Positions 14,170-25,474 are shown, counted from the stretch's first letter. The stretch: 64,000 nucleotides of DNA from Micrococcaceae bacterium RIT 802 (GCA_016892645.1 JAFEMX010000005.1:147548-211547), one strand, 5' to 3'. Made by a program: numbers and translations. The notes: generated from the sequence alone by a model not told the origin.

Positions 14170-15093
14170 TCAATGGCGGCCCGTGGTCAGGAAATCGATG
14201 ACCTCCTCGACCCGCCCCAGCAGGCTGGCTTCCAGATCCGAATAGCTGTTCACATGCCCGAGCAGGCGCCGCCATCCCAGGGCGACGTCGGCCTGCGTGG
14301 CGTGGGGCCAGCCCAGTCCGCGCAGGATGCCGGTCTTCCAATCGGTGCCGCGCGGCACCACCGGCCACGCGGCGATGCCCAACACCTGGGGCCGGATGGA
14401 CTGCCAGACATCCACATACGGGTGGCCGACGATCAGTACGTTGGAACGGGCACCCGGAACCCGCATCGCGTCGGCGGCAATCCGCTCCTCCTTGCTTCCG
14501 TGGACCAGGTGGTCCACGAGGATCCCCAGTTTCCGTCCCGGCCCCGGGGAGAATTCCGCCACGGCCGATGCCAGGTCGTCGACCCCGTGCAGTGGTTCGA
14601 CGACGATTCCCTCGACACGCAGGTCATGTCCCCAGACCTTCTCGACGAGCTCCGCATCGTGTTTGCCCTCGACCCAGATGCGACTGGCCAGCGCGGTACG
14701 CGCCTTCAGGTTCTCGACCCTGACCGAGCCGGAAGCGGTCCGCGCACCCGCAGGCCGGGCAGCCGTCGTCGGCCCGGTCACCTCGACCGGTTCGCCTTCG
14801 AGCAGGAACCCGAACCCCGTCGGGAAGGAGCGGGTCTTGCCGCGGCGGTCCTCCAGGACGACCACGCGCATGCCCCCCGAACGCTCGATCCGCACGATCT
14901 CACCGACCCAACCGGATTGGACGTCTTCCAGGAGCATCCCCACGGCTGCGGGCACCTGGCGCAATTCACGCGGCTTCGGGGCGGAAAGATCCTGGGCCCC
15001 CCACTGGTGGATATTCAATTCCTGACACGGCCTTTCGCTGGGATCGGGCGGTCGCTGTGGCAGCCCGCAGGCGCCGGAGCGCGCGGCCACCAT
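14170..15093 (-). CDS. DUF3097 family protein
   Basis: A protein of 307 residues or fewer that matches the actinobacterial DUF3097 family. Recognisable pieces are the N-terminal MLLEDVQSGWVGEIVRIERSG segment, which looks like a small beta-barrel, and a TOPRIM-like stretch: RIWVEGKHDAELVEKVWGHDLR, then LGILVDHLVHGSKEERIA and VLIVGHPYVDVWQSI. The E-x-K-H-D and D-H-L-V pattern hints at a metal-dependent nucleic-acid enzyme fold. This is my inference and no reaction is known. The true start is uncertain: the ATG at 15093 gives an odd first 25 residues, and a GTG further in is possible. It is divergent from hrcA. Confidence 0.75.
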   Translation of the reverse strand: MVAARSGACGLPQRPPDPSERPCQELNIHQWGAQDLSAPKPRELRQVPAAVGMLLEDVQSGWVGEIVRIERSGGMRVVVLEDRRGKTRSFPTGFGFLLEGEPVEVTGPTTAARPAGARTASGSVRVENLKARTALASRIWVEGKHDAELVEKVWGHDLRVEGIVVEPLHGVDDLASAVAEFSPGPGRKLGILVDHLVHGSKEERIAADAMRVPGARSNVLIVGHPYVDVWQSIRPQVLGIAAWPVVPRGTDWKTGILRGLGWPHATQADVALGWRRLLGHVNSYSDLEASLLGRVEEVIDFLTTGRH

Positions 15094-15120
15094 GCTAACA
15101 AGCGGTGGATCGTATTAGAC

Positions 15121-15147
15121 TTAGCACTTAGGCGTGTCGAGTGCTAA
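15121..15147 (+). promoter_or_regulatory. CIRCE operator of hrcA-dnaJ
   Basis: TTAGCACTT, nine bases, GAGTGCTAA matches the CIRCE consensus (TTAGCACTC-N9-GAGTGCTAA) with one mismatch, at base 15129. HrcA binds CIRCE to repress heat-shock genes. The site lies 49 bases before the hrcA start codon, so the operon is autoregulated. Confidence 0.93.
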
Positions 15148-15195
15148 GCGACACGTACCCTCACATCCGTCCACCACCAGAGCCAGGAGGATCGA

Positions 15196-16209
15196 ATGAC
15201 TGTCCCACGACGCCTTGAGGTCCTGCGGGCCATTGTGGAGGACTACGTCCATTCGCGCGAGCCGGTCGGCTCCAAGGCCCTGGTGGAGCGGCACCGGCTC
15301 GGGGTGTCCGCGGCGACGATCCGCAACGACATGGCGGCACTGGAAGAGGATGGGCTGATCATCGCCCCGCATACCTCCGCAGGCCGCATCCCCACCGAAC
15401 AGGGCTACCGCTACTTCGTTGACCAGATCGATGCCGTCCGCCCCCTCTCGGGCGCGGAGCGCCGGGCCATCCAGCACATGCTCGAGGGAACCAACGACCT
15501 CGACGAGGTGCTGGAGCGCACGGTCAGGTTGCTGGCACAGCTGACGAACCAGGTGGCCGTCCTGCAGGTGCCGCAGTTCAGCGACGCCACCGTACGACAC
15601 ATCGAGCTGGTGGGGCTGGGCGCCGGACAGGTGCTCACGGTCCTGATCACGAACACCGGCAAGGTCGACCAGCGGGTGGTCCTGGTGCCGCCGGATACCA
15701 CCGACGATGCGCTGGCCAGCCTCAAGGCCGCGTTCCTGACGGCCACCTCGGGGCAACGGCTCGAGAACATCGGCGACCTCACCGCCACCGCCTGCGAGCA
15801 CCTGCCGCAGGCGATGCGGGTACCGGCGAGGATCCTTGCCGAGGCGCTGGGGTCGTTGGGCGACAATTCCGTGATCGACCGGATCATCTTGGCGGGCACG
15901 GCGAATCTGGCCCGTTCCACCGGCGACTTCCCGCTGACCATCACCCCGGTCCTGGAGGCCCTGGAGGAGCAAGTCGTCCTGCTGCGCCTGTTCTCCGAGA
16001 TGGAACAGGATGCACGCGGGATCACGGTGCAGATCGGACGGGAAAACCCCTACGGCGGGTTGGCGGAGACCTCGGTGGTCGCCACCGGCTACGGCCCCGG
16101 CTCCTCTGCCAAGGTCGGCGTCCTGGGCCCCACGCGGATGGACTATCCCACGAGCATGGCCGCCGTTCGCGCGGTGGCCCGATACCTTTCCCGCATCCTG
16201 GCCGGATAA
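15196..16209 (+). CDS. hrcA: Heat-inducible transcription repressor HrcA
   Basis: HrcA represses heat-shock genes through CIRCE and is kept active by GroEL. The 337-residue protein starts with a winged helix (VPRRLEVLRAIVEDYVHSREPVGSKAL, then RNDMAALEEDGLI) and continues with the GAF-like HrcA domain up to the C-terminal FSEMEQDARGITVQIG region. The start is fixed by AGGAGG about eight bases upstream. It is followed by dnaJ and rsmE as hrcA-dnaJ-rsmE, the common actinobacterial order, with a CIRCE element just upstream. Confidence 0.96.
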   Translation: MTVPRRLEVLRAIVEDYVHSREPVGSKALVERHRLGVSAATIRNDMAALEEDGLIIAPHTSAGRIPTEQGYRYFVDQIDAVRPLSGAERRAIQHMLEGTNDLDEVLERTVRLLAQLTNQVAVLQVPQFSDATVRHIELVGLGAGQVLTVLITNTGKVDQRVVLVPPDTTDDALASLKAAFLTATSGQRLENIGDLTATACEHLPQAMRVPARILAEALGSLGDNSVIDRIILAGTANLARSTGDFPLTITPVLEALEEQVVLLRLFSEMEQDARGITVQIGRENPYGGLAETSVVATGYGPGSSAKVGVLGPTRMDYPTSMAAVRAVARYLSRILAG

Positions 16210-16269
16210 CGGCCCGGGAACGCGGGGAACCAGCATGTACAGAATGTCGGAAAGGACACAGCACACACT

Positions 16270-17391
16270 GTGAGCAGCCACTACGAAACCCTCGGCGTCA
16301 CGCGAGACGCCTCCGCCGAGGAAATCAAGAAGGCCTACCGGAAGCTGGCCCGCAAACTCCACCCGGACGTGAACCCGGGGCAGGATGTCGCCGACCAGTT
16401 CAAGGCGGTCACCCATGCCTACGAGGTGCTCTCGGACCCGCAGAAGCGACAGGTCTACGACACCACGGGCAACGAGAACGGCACCGCGGGCGGCGGAGGT
16501 GGTGGCGGCGGCTTCGGCGGTTTCGGCGACATCTTCGAGCAGTTCTTCGGTGGGGGACAGGCGCAGGGCCCGGCCTCGCGCACCCAGCGCGGCCGCGACG
16601 CCCTGGTGACCGCATCCATCGAGCTCAAGGACGCCGTCCAGGGCACCGTCTACACCCTCGACATCGAAACCGCAGTCACCTGCACCGTCTGCAACGGCAG
16701 CTGCTGCCAGCCCGGGACCTCCCCGGAGACCTGCACGATCTGCCACGGCCAGGGACAGGTCCAGCGCCCGGTGCGCTCCTTCCTAGGCCAGATGATGACC
16801 GTCGAGACCTGCAGCGCCTGTCGCGGTTTCGGGACCACGCTGCCCAACCCGTGCAACGAGTGCATGGGCCAGGGACGGGTCCGCGAGCGGGTCAGCAAGC
16901 AGCTGAAGGTTCCCGCCGGCGTTGCCACCGGCACCCGCATCCACCTGGCCGGACAGGGCGAAGCCGGCCCCGGCGGCGGCCCGGCCGGTGACCTGTACGT
17001 GGAGATCAACGTCAAGCGGCACGCGGTGTTCGAGCGTGAGGGCAACGACCTGCACGCGACACTGCGGATCCCGATGACGGCGGCCGCGTTGGGCACGGAG
17101 CTGAAGCTGGACACCTTCGACGGCGAGCAGGAGATCCGGATCGAGGCGGGCACGCAGTCCTCCGATACGGTCAAGCTCTCCCAGCTGGGGGTGCCCCGCC
17201 TGCGCGGCGGCGCCCGCGGCGACCTGCTCGTGCACGTGCACGTGGAGACGCCCACGAAGATCGACGCCGAACAGCGCGAGCTCCTCGAGCGCCTTGCCAG
17301 CCTGCGTGACGAGGAGTTCGCCGAGGGCCGCCTGGCCGAACGTGGCGGCGTCTTCTCCCGGCTCCGCGACAAGCTGGGCCACCGCGCCTGA
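16270..17391 (+). CDS. dnaJ: Chaperone DnaJ (HrcA-linked copy)
   Basis: DnaJ stimulates DnaK ATPase and delivers unfolded clients. The 373-residue protein has a J domain with HPD at about residues 31-33, a Gly-rich stretch (residues 75-90), the zinc-finger domain and two substrate-binding beta domains. Three of four zinc motifs are canonical ([24 protein letters not shown]). The first reads CTVCNGSC followed by another Cys, where CxxCxGxG is usual, so a Cys replaces the second Gly. The GTG start follows AGGACA. The stop overlaps the rsmE ATG, so translation is coupled. Actinobacteria usually have a second dnaJ in the dnaK operon. Confidence 0.93.
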   Translation: MSSHYETLGVTRDASAEEIKKAYRKLARKLHPDVNPGQDVADQFKAVTHAYEVLSDPQKRQVYDTTGNENGTAGGGGGGGGFGGFGDIFEQFFGGGQAQGPASRTQRGRDALVTASIELKDAVQGTVYTLDIETAVTCTVCNGSCCQPGTSPETCTICHGQGQVQRPVRSFLGQMMTVETCSACRGFGTTLPNPCNECMGQGRVRERVSKQLKVPAGVATGTRIHLAGQGEAGPGGGPAGDLYVEINVKRHAVFEREGNDLHATLRIPMTAAALGTELKLDTFDGEQEIRIEAGTQSSDTVKLSQLGVPRLRGGARGDLLVHVHVETPTKIDAEQRELLERLASLRDEEFAEGRLAERGGVFSRLRDKLGHRA

Positions 17392-18206
17392 TGAGCAACC
17401 AGGCGTTCCTGCTTGACAACGGGTTCGCGCCGGCAACCGGCCCGGGCGACCTTGTCGTGCTCGACGGCGCCGAAGGCCACCATGCGGTGACCGTCAAGCG
17501 GGTTCGCGCCGGCGAGCAGATCGACCTGCTCGACGGCGCCGGCACCCGGGCCAGCTGCACGGTGGTCTCCACCGACAAGGCGAGCCTGTCCGCCCGCGTG
17601 GACCGGCTGGCCCACGAGGGCTCCCCGGCGGTGGAAACGGTGTTGGTCCAGGCGCTGTCGAAGGGCGACCGCGACCTGCAGGCCGTCGAAGCGGCAGTGG
17701 AACTGGGCATCGACGCGGTCATCCCCTGGCAGGCCGACCGTTCGGTGGTCCGCTGGCCGGCGGCCAAAGCCGAGAAGGGGCGCCAGAAGTGGGCCGCGAT
17801 CGTCCGCTCGGCGTTGAAGCAGTCCCGCCGCACCCGGCTGCCCGAGGTCGCCGGTGTCGTCACGACCGCCCAACTGGCCGAACAGCTGCTGCGCGCCCGG
17901 ACGGACGGCACCACCCGGCAGGCCATCATCCTGCATGAGGCAGCGACGCAACCGCTCGCCGCCGTCGTCCGTGCATTCCTGGACGACGGCGAGGCGCGGG
18001 CCACCGCGGGGGAGGGCGCCTCCGCGATCGCCTCGGTCATGCTCATCGTGGGTCCCGAGGGGGGCATCTCCGATGGGGAGGTCGAACGGCTGGTCGCCGC
18101 CGGCGCGCGGACCGCGCTGTTGGGCCGGAACGTCCTGCGGGCCTCCACGGCGGGACCCGCGGCGCTGGTGCTCACCCGCCACCTGGCCGGACTGCTCGAC
18201 GGCTGA
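17391..18206 (+). CDS. rsmE: 16S rRNA (uracil1498-N3)-methyltransferase
   Basis: RsmE methylates U1498 in the decoding centre of 16S rRNA using SAM. The 271-residue protein has the N-terminal PUA-like part (HHAVTVKRVRAGEQIDLLDGAG) and the SPOUT knot with LIVGPEGGISDGEVE and RNVLRASTAGPAALV near the C-terminus. Its ATG overlaps the TGA of dnaJ. It converges on the GerMN lipoprotein gene, with only 15 bases between the two stops. Confidence 0.95.
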   Translation: MSNQAFLLDNGFAPATGPGDLVVLDGAEGHHAVTVKRVRAGEQIDLLDGAGTRASCTVVSTDKASLSARVDRLAHEGSPAVETVLVQALSKGDRDLQAVEAAVELGIDAVIPWQADRSVVRWPAAKAEKGRQKWAAIVRSALKQSRRTRLPEVAGVVTTAQLAEQLLRARTDGTTRQAIILHEAATQPLAAVVRAFLDDGEARATAGEGASAIASVMLIVGPEGGISDGEVERLVAAGARTALLGRNVLRASTAGPAALVLTRHLAGLLDG

Positions 18207-18221
18207 GGGCGCCGGTGGCCG

Positions 18222-19151
18222 CTACTTCACCGTGAAGTTCTTGGTGTCCCGGCTCAGCCGCTTCGCATCGTCCTTCGCCTGTCCCCACACGGCCAGCGTG
18301 TAGGTGCCGGGCTCGAGCACGACGCCCACCTGGAATTCGTTGTCGGCGAGCTTTCCGCCACCCAGGTGCAACGATCCGCCGGCGACCCGGGTCCCCTCGC
18401 CATCGACGACCTTCTTCAGCGTCCACCGGGTACCCCCCGGGAACGTGGCCGAGATGCCGTGGATCGTGACCTTCCCGGCGGTCAGGGCGGTATCCTGCTG
18501 CGGGTCGATGATCCAGATCGGCGCCCGCAGGGACGCATCGCGCTGGATGGGGCCGGACAGCTTGACGTGCCCGAAGGCCTCGTAGCCCGAATGCCCGTCC
18601 ACCAGGATGTCCACGCTGGCCGGGGTGTTCTGGGTCAGCAGCCCGGCTGCCGACGCGGCCGCCGTCGCCGTGTAGACCAGCTGCTGGATCGCCCGCTCCG
18701 CCAGGCCCGCGTCGACGCGGCGCGCAAAGGCGTCGGCGGAAATGTCCACGGTGATCACATTGCCCGGGTTGATCGACGTGCCGATGCGCGAGGCCTTGCT
18801 CCAGAGATTGAAGTAGTCCGGATCGAGCGGTTCATGTTCGGTGAGGTACTTGATGGCCGTGGTGACCGGATCGCCCTGGTCCTCGGCCTCGGTGTACTGC
18901 CGGTACAGATAGACGGTCGAGTCGCGTTCGCCCAGCCAGTAGATCGGCGACAAGCGCGGGGCGCTGAGCGATTCCATCGGGGCCGTGCTGCGTTGGCTGG
19001 AGACGGCCGGCGGTTGGCTCGATGGCGCGGGCATGCTGCTGGGGGAGCCGGCGGGTGTCCCCACGCAGGCTGCCAGGGTCCCGAGGGTTGCCACCGCAGC
19101 CAGCATGGCCAGACGCACCTTGGTACGTTGGCCATTGGACGGGACGTTCAC
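18222..19151 (-). CDS. GerMN and Gmad2 domain lipoprotein
   Basis: A secreted lipoprotein of 309 residues. The signal peptide ends in a lipobox (LAAC, Cys near residue 29), followed by a Ser/Pro-rich linker, a GerMN domain (VYLYRQYTEAEDQGDPVTTAIKYL, residues about 75-195) and a C-terminal Gmad2 immunoglobulin-like domain (VTIHGISATFPGGTRWTL up to YTLAVWGQAKDDAKRLSRDTKNFTV). GerMN domains occur in spore germination GerM and in LpqB, but this organism should not sporulate, so a cell-envelope role is more likely. The gene stands alone. The start codon is GTG, with GAAGGA upstream. Confidence 0.85.
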   Translation of the reverse strand: MNVPSNGQRTKVRLAMLAAVATLGTLAACVGTPAGSPSSMPAPSSQPPAVSSQRSTAPMESLSAPRLSPIYWLGERDSTVYLYRQYTEAEDQGDPVTTAIKYLTEHEPLDPDYFNLWSKASRIGTSINPGNVITVDISADAFARRVDAGLAERAIQQLVYTATAAASAAGLLTQNTPASVDILVDGHSGYEAFGHVKLSGPIQRDASLRAPIWIIDPQQDTALTAGKVTIHGISATFPGGTRWTLKKVVDGEGTRVAGGSLHLGGGKLADNEFQVGVVLEPGTYTLAVWGQAKDDAKRLSRDTKNFTVK

Positions 19152-19413
19152 GGGATTCCTTCAGTGGATGCAGGTTCTGGGCGGCCAGCGGGCGCACTCG
19201 TACCGGGCCGACCATTAAGCTTGGCACACGCGGGCACGGGGCGGGCGCCTGCGGGGATGCCAAACGGGGACTGTTGCAGGACTGATATATACAGCTGCAT
19301 GAATAACGACGGCTCCCGGGGGCGTCCCGTAGGATGGAGTGGCGCCGGAGGACCGCCGAGCAACGGCCCCGGCGCAGGAAACCCACACGGTAACGGGAGG
19401 ACAAGCCACCAGG

Positions 19414-20538
19414 ATGACCGACGAGGACAACTACGCCGCTCCGGAAGCCGCCGACGGCACGGTGATCACGTTTTCCAGCACCGAGCAGATGGTCGCGGCG
19501 CTGGGCGCCAACGACGAGGTGTTGCGGATCCTGCAAGGTGTCTACCCCTCGGCCGAACTCCATGTACGCGGCAACGAATTGCGCGTCACCGGCGATCCGG
19601 GCCAGGCCGCCCGGGCCGAGCAGGTCGTCCAGGAGGCCCGTGGGCTGGCCACGAAGGGCACCCGTGTCTCGGCCCAGCTCGTCGAACAACTCGTGCGCAT
19701 GGTGGAATCCGAGGGTGCAGTCCGCCCCTCGGCCCCGGAGACGTTCGGGCTGAACATCCTGTCCGGGCGCGGCAAGCGCATCCGGCCGAAGACCGTGAAC
19801 CAGAAGACCTACGTCGATGCGATCGACGAGAACACCGTCATCTTCGGCATCGGCCCCGCCGGGACCGGCAAGACCTATCTGGCGATGGCCAAGGCCGTCC
19901 AGGCGCTGCAGGCCAAGGAGGTCAACCGCATCATCCTGACCCGGCCGGCCGTCGAGGCCGGGGAGAAGCTGGGCTTCCTGCCCGGCACGCTCACCGACAA
20001 GATCGACCCCTACCTGCGTCCCCTGTACGACGCCCTGCACGACATGATCGATCCCGAATCCATCCCGCGCCTCATCGCCGCCGGCACCATCGAGGTCGCC
20101 CCGCTGGCCTACATGCGCGGACGGACGCTCAACGACGCCTTCATCATCCTCGACGAGGCCCAGAACACGACGCCGGAGCAGATGAAGATGTTCCTCACCC
20201 GGCTCGGATTCGGGTCCCGGATCGTCGTCACGGGCGACGTGACGCAGGTGGATCTGCCCGGCGGCACCCGTTCGGGCCTGAAGGTCGTCGCGGAGATCCT
20301 CGATTCCGTCGACGACATCGCGTTCTGCCAGCTTGATGCCACCGACGTCGTCCGCCATCGGCTGGTCGGCGACATCGTCACCGCCTACGAGCGGTGGTCC
20401 GCCGCCTCGCAGACGAGCCCCGAGGCGGCCCGACGCCACGCGGCAAAGGCCAGCAACCTCGCTGCCCGTGAACGGATGGCGGCACGACGCCAGCGTGCGC
20501 CGCGGCCCGACGAGCCCACCACGGATTCGGAGTCCTAG
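19414..20538 (+). CDS. phoH: PhoH-like ATPase
   Basis: PhoH-like proteins are RecA-fold ATPases, probably acting in RNA metabolism. The 374-residue protein has a short KH-like N-terminal domain, Walker A GPAGTGKT at about residues 148-155 and Walker B FIILDEAQNTT, all typical. I chose the ATG at 19414 (MTDEDNYAAPEAADG) because GGGAGG lies upstream. A GTG at 19339 sits three bases after a TAGGAT box (19330-19335), so it would lie upstream of or at the transcript start. The gene leads the operon phoH-ybeY-CNNM-era, with a three-base gap to ybeY. Confidence 0.94.
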   Translation: MTDEDNYAAPEAADGTVITFSSTEQMVAALGANDEVLRILQGVYPSAELHVRGNELRVTGDPGQAARAEQVVQEARGLATKGTRVSAQLVEQLVRMVESEGAVRPSAPETFGLNILSGRGKRIRPKTVNQKTYVDAIDENTVIFGIGPAGTGKTYLAMAKAVQALQAKEVNRIILTRPAVEAGEKLGFLPGTLTDKIDPYLRPLYDALHDMIDPESIPRLIAAGTIEVAPLAYMRGRTLNDAFIILDEAQNTTPEQMKMFLTRLGFGSRIVVTGDVTQVDLPGGTRSGLKVVAEILDSVDDIAFCQLDATDVVRHRLVGDIVTAYERWSAASQTSPEAARRHAAKASNLAARERMAARRQRAPRPDEPTTDSES

Positions 20539-20541
20539 GCC

Positions 20542-21015
20542 ATGAGCATCGAAGTCAACAACGAATCGGGCGTGGACGCCGATCTCGAGGAGCTCTCACG
20601 GCTCGGACGCCACATCCTAGACGCCCTGTATGTCCATCCCCAGGCGGAGGCATCCATCATCCTGGTCGACGAGGGGGCCATCGAACGCCTGCACATCGAC
20701 TGGATGGACCTCGAGGGCCCCACCGACGTGATGTCCTTCCCCATGGACGAGCTGCGCCCCGGTTCCCCGGGCTCCACGAGCCCGGCCGGCATGCTGGGCG
20801 ACGTCGTCATCTGCCCGCAGGTGGCCGCCACGCAGGCGGAGCGGGGCGGGCACTCCACGGCCGACGAGATCCTGTTGCTGGCCACCCACGGGATGCTGCA
20901 CCTGCTCGGCTTCGACCATGAGGAGCCGGAGGAGAAGGAAGAGATGTTCTCGCTGCAACGCAGCCTGCTGGAGGCGTTCCTCGGCCGGGATGCCCCGCGC
21001 GAGACCACCGAATGA
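20542..21015 (+). CDS. ybeY: Endoribonuclease YbeY (rRNA maturation)
   Basis: YbeY is a zinc endoribonuclease needed for 16S rRNA 3' processing and ribosome quality control. The 157-residue protein has the metal-binding motif HGMLHLLGFDH (about residues 117-127) and the conserved substrate region TDVMSFPMDEL. It sits between phoH and the CNNM gene and overlaps the latter by four bases. Confidence 0.96.
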   Translation: MSIEVNNESGVDADLEELSRLGRHILDALYVHPQAEASIILVDEGAIERLHIDWMDLEGPTDVMSFPMDELRPGSPGSTSPAGMLGDVVICPQVAATQAERGGHSTADEILLLATHGMLHLLGFDHEEPEEKEEMFSLQRSLLEAFLGRDAPRETTE

Positions 21016-22337
21016 TCGCCGCCCTCCTGCTCATCCTGGCACTGGCCTTCGTCTGGTGTGCCGCCATCCTGACGGCGGCCGAGGCGGCCTTCCTGGTGCT
21101 GCCGCGCCAGGAGGCCGAGGACATGCTGGCCGAACGGCCCCGCAAGAACCTGCGGGCCATCCTGGCGGAACCCACCGCGCATACCCACGCCGTGCGCTTC
21201 TGGAGGATCTGGTTCGAGACCGCCGGTGCCGTCGCGATTGCGCTGCTCTACCACGACCTGCTGGACAACATCTGGCTCGCCGGTCTTCTGGCCACCGCCA
21301 CGATGGCCGCCGTCGGATTCGTCCTGGTCGGCGTTTCCCCCCGACGCTACGGACGCGTGCGCAGCAGCAGCGTGGTCCTCTTGACCGCGCCGCTGGTGCG
21401 CGCGCTGCGGATGGTCCTCGGCCCCATCCCCGGATGGCTGGTGCGCGTCGGCAGCAGTGTCGCCAAGGAGGCCCCCGTCCAGGAGGAGGCGTTCTTCACC
21501 GAAGAACTCTTCCGTGACATGGTCGACCGGGCGCACGAGGCCGACATCATCGAGGATGTCGAAGCGGACCTGATCCACTCCGTCTTCGAACTCGGCGATA
21601 CCCGCGTCCGGGCGGTCATGGTCCCCCGGACCGACATGGTCACCGTCGACTACGGGACCAGCCTCCCGGACGCGATGAGCCTGTTCCTGCGTTCGGGGTG
21701 CTCGCGCATCCCGGTCATCCGCGACAACCCCGACCAGATCGTCGGGATCGTCTACCTCAAGGACCTGGCCGCCCGCCTCCACTCCCGTCCCGGCGACGAC
21801 CACACGGTCGAGCAGGTCTGCCGCGACGTGCGCTACGTCCCGGAGTCGAAGTCGGTGGCGGAACTGCTCCAGGAGCTGCAGCGCGAGTCCACACATGTGG
21901 CCATCGTGATCGACGAATACGGGGGAACCGCCGGCCTGGTCACCCTCGAGGACCTCATCGAGGAGATCGTCGGCGAAATCGACGACGAGTACGACGACTC
22001 GTCCGTGGAGTCCGAGGAACTCGAAGACGGGGTCTTCCGGGTCAGCGCCCGGATGGGCATCGACGACTTCGCCGACCTCTTCGACCGCCGCATCGACGAC
22101 GATGAGGTCGACAGCGTCGGCGGCCTGCTCGCCAAGACGCTGGGCCGCGTGCCGATCGTCGGCTCGGAGGTCACCGTCGACGGGATCCGGATCCACGCGG
22201 AACGACTCGCCGGCCGGCGCAACCGCATCGGCTACGTACTGGCCTGGGTCGACGAACACCCCGAGGCCGCAGACAATGACGAGGGATCGATGGGCCGCCT
22301 GGCCGCAGAAGACGTTCCCCGCGAGAGCAAGGACTGA
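21012..22337 (+). CDS. CNNM/CBS-pair membrane protein (hemolysin C family)
   Basis: A 441-residue membrane protein with an N-terminal DUF21/CNNM transmembrane domain (about 150 residues), a cytoplasmic CBS pair (MVPRTDMVTVDYGTSLPDAM and VPESKSVAELLQEL) and a C-terminal CorC/HlyC domain (GGLVTLED-like AGLVTLEDLIEEIVGEI, then VGGLLAKTLGRVP). CNNM/CorC proteins are implicated in magnesium export or sensing; hemolysis is not supported. Its ATG overlaps the ybeY stop, and era follows three bases later, so it belongs to the same operon. Confidence 0.93.
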   Translation: MIAALLLILALAFVWCAAILTAAEAAFLVLPRQEAEDMLAERPRKNLRAILAEPTAHTHAVRFWRIWFETAGAVAIALLYHDLLDNIWLAGLLATATMAAVGFVLVGVSPRRYGRVRSSSVVLLTAPLVRALRMVLGPIPGWLVRVGSSVAKEAPVQEEAFFTEELFRDMVDRAHEADIIEDVEADLIHSVFELGDTRVRAVMVPRTDMVTVDYGTSLPDAMSLFLRSGCSRIPVIRDNPDQIVGIVYLKDLAARLHSRPGDDHTVEQVCRDVRYVPESKSVAELLQELQRESTHVAIVIDEYGGTAGLVTLEDLIEEIVGEIDDEYDDSSVESEELEDGVFRVSARMGIDDFADLFDRRIDDDEVDSVGGLLAKTLGRVPIVGSEVTVDGIRIHAERLAGRRNRIGYVLAWVDEHPEAADNDEGSMGRLAAEDVPRESKD

Positions 22338-22340
22338 ACC

Positions 22341-23489
22341 ATGGCAGAACAGAAGCCCCGGAACAACGGCGCGCCGCGACGCGGCCGAGGCGGCAACACC
22401 CCGGCAGCGCAGCGTCCTTCGTCAAAGACCACCCAGGGAAGCGGACCCCGCCGCCCGGCGGCGTCCAAGGGGGGCCAGAAGGCCCACACCTCCGACGCGG
22501 TGGTCCGCGAACCCCAGGTGGGCCCCTCCAACACCGGCACCGGCACCGGGCTGGCCCGGGAATGGCCGGAGACGTTCCGCGCCGGCTTCACCTCCTTCGT
22601 GGGCCGGCCCAACGCCGGCAAGTCGACCCTGACCAACGCCCTGGTGGGCCAGAAGATCGCCATCACCTCCGCCAAGCCGCAGACCACGCGGCACACCATC
22701 CGCGGCATCGTCCACCGCGAGGACGCGCAACTGGTGCTCGTCGACACCCCGGGATTGCACCGGCCGCGCACCCTGCTGGGCCAGCGGCTCAACGACCTGG
22801 TGGCCGAGACCCTCTCGGAAGTCGATGCCATCGGGTTCTGCATCCCGGCCAACGAGAAGATCGGCCCGGGCGACCGGTTCATCGCCACCCAGTTGGCCCA
22901 GCTGCAGCGCAAGCCGATCGTGGCCATCGTGACCAAGGCGGACCTGGTCGACCGGTCCGAGCTGGCCCGGCAGCTGGTGGCCGTGACCGAGCTGGGAGCC
23001 GAGACCCTCGGCGAGGGGGGATGGGCCGCCGTCGTCCCGGTCTCCGCAACCGGTGACTTCCAGGTCGAGGCCGTCGCCGACGTCCTGGCCACCGCCATGC
23101 CGCTCTCGCCGCCGCTCTATCCCGATGGGGAGCTCACGGACGAGCCCGAGGCGATCATGATCGCCGAGCTCATCCGCGAGGCCGCCCTCGAGGGGGTCCG
23201 CGACGAGCTGCCCCACTCGCTGGCCGTCGTCGTGGAGGAGATCATCCCGCGCGAGGGCCGGCCCGAGGACAACCCCCTGCTGGACATCCACGTGAACCTC
23301 TTCGTCGAGCGTTCCTCGCAGAAGGCCATCATCATCGGCCGCGCCGGGACCCGGCTGCGCGAGGTCGGGACGCGGGCCCGCAAGGGGATCGAGGCGCTGA
23401 TGGGCACCCGCGTCTACCTGGACCTGCACGTGAAGATCGCCAAGGAATGGCAGCGCGATCCCAAACAGCTCGGCCGCCTGGGGTTCTAA
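22341..23489 (+). CDS. era: GTPase Era
   Basis: Era binds the 3' end of 16S rRNA and is required for 30S assembly. Its G motifs are G1 GRPNAGKS (near residues 88-95), G3 DTPG, G4 TKAD, and a C-terminal KH domain (AIIIGRAGTRLREVG). At 382 residues it is longer than the usual 300 because about 75 Arg/Gly/Pro/Ala-rich residues precede the GTPase domain. That tail looks disordered and positively charged, and may bind RNA (inference). It is the last gene of phoH-ybeY-CNNM-era. Confidence 0.96.
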   Translation: MAEQKPRNNGAPRRGRGGNTPAAQRPSSKTTQGSGPRRPAASKGGQKAHTSDAVVREPQVGPSNTGTGTGLAREWPETFRAGFTSFVGRPNAGKSTLTNALVGQKIAITSAKPQTTRHTIRGIVHREDAQLVLVDTPGLHRPRTLLGQRLNDLVAETLSEVDAIGFCIPANEKIGPGDRFIATQLAQLQRKPIVAIVTKADLVDRSELARQLVAVTELGAETLGEGGWAAVVPVSATGDFQVEAVADVLATAMPLSPPLYPDGELTDEPEAIMIAELIREAALEGVRDELPHSLAVVVEEIIPREGRPEDNPLLDIHVNLFVERSSQKAIIIGRAGTRLREVGTRARKGIEALMGTRVYLDLHVKIAKEWQRDPKQLGRLGF

Positions 23490-23574
23490 CCGGCAAGGCC
23501 CCCTGCCCGCCGCGCCCCCGGGTGCGCCGCCGAAACATTAAGCACGCCCCGGTAGCCCCGGCGCGGCACAATGC

Positions 23575-23580
23575 TAGGGT
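23575..23580 (+). promoter_or_regulatory. -10 box of the leuA leader
   Basis: TAGGGT lies seven bases before the ATG at 23588, so transcription should start at or one base before the leader's start codon. The spacing is one base longer than at most leaderless starts in this window. Confidence 0.5.
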
Positions 23581-23611
23581 GAGGAACATGCATGCGGGAA
23601 ACCTTCTACTA

Positions 23612-25474
<1,863 letters not shown>

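Noticed and set aside
21012..22337. Hemolysin activity for the CNNM/CBS protein
   Set aside because: The name is historical; the domain layout indicates magnesium or cobalt transport-type proteins, not a pore-forming toxin.
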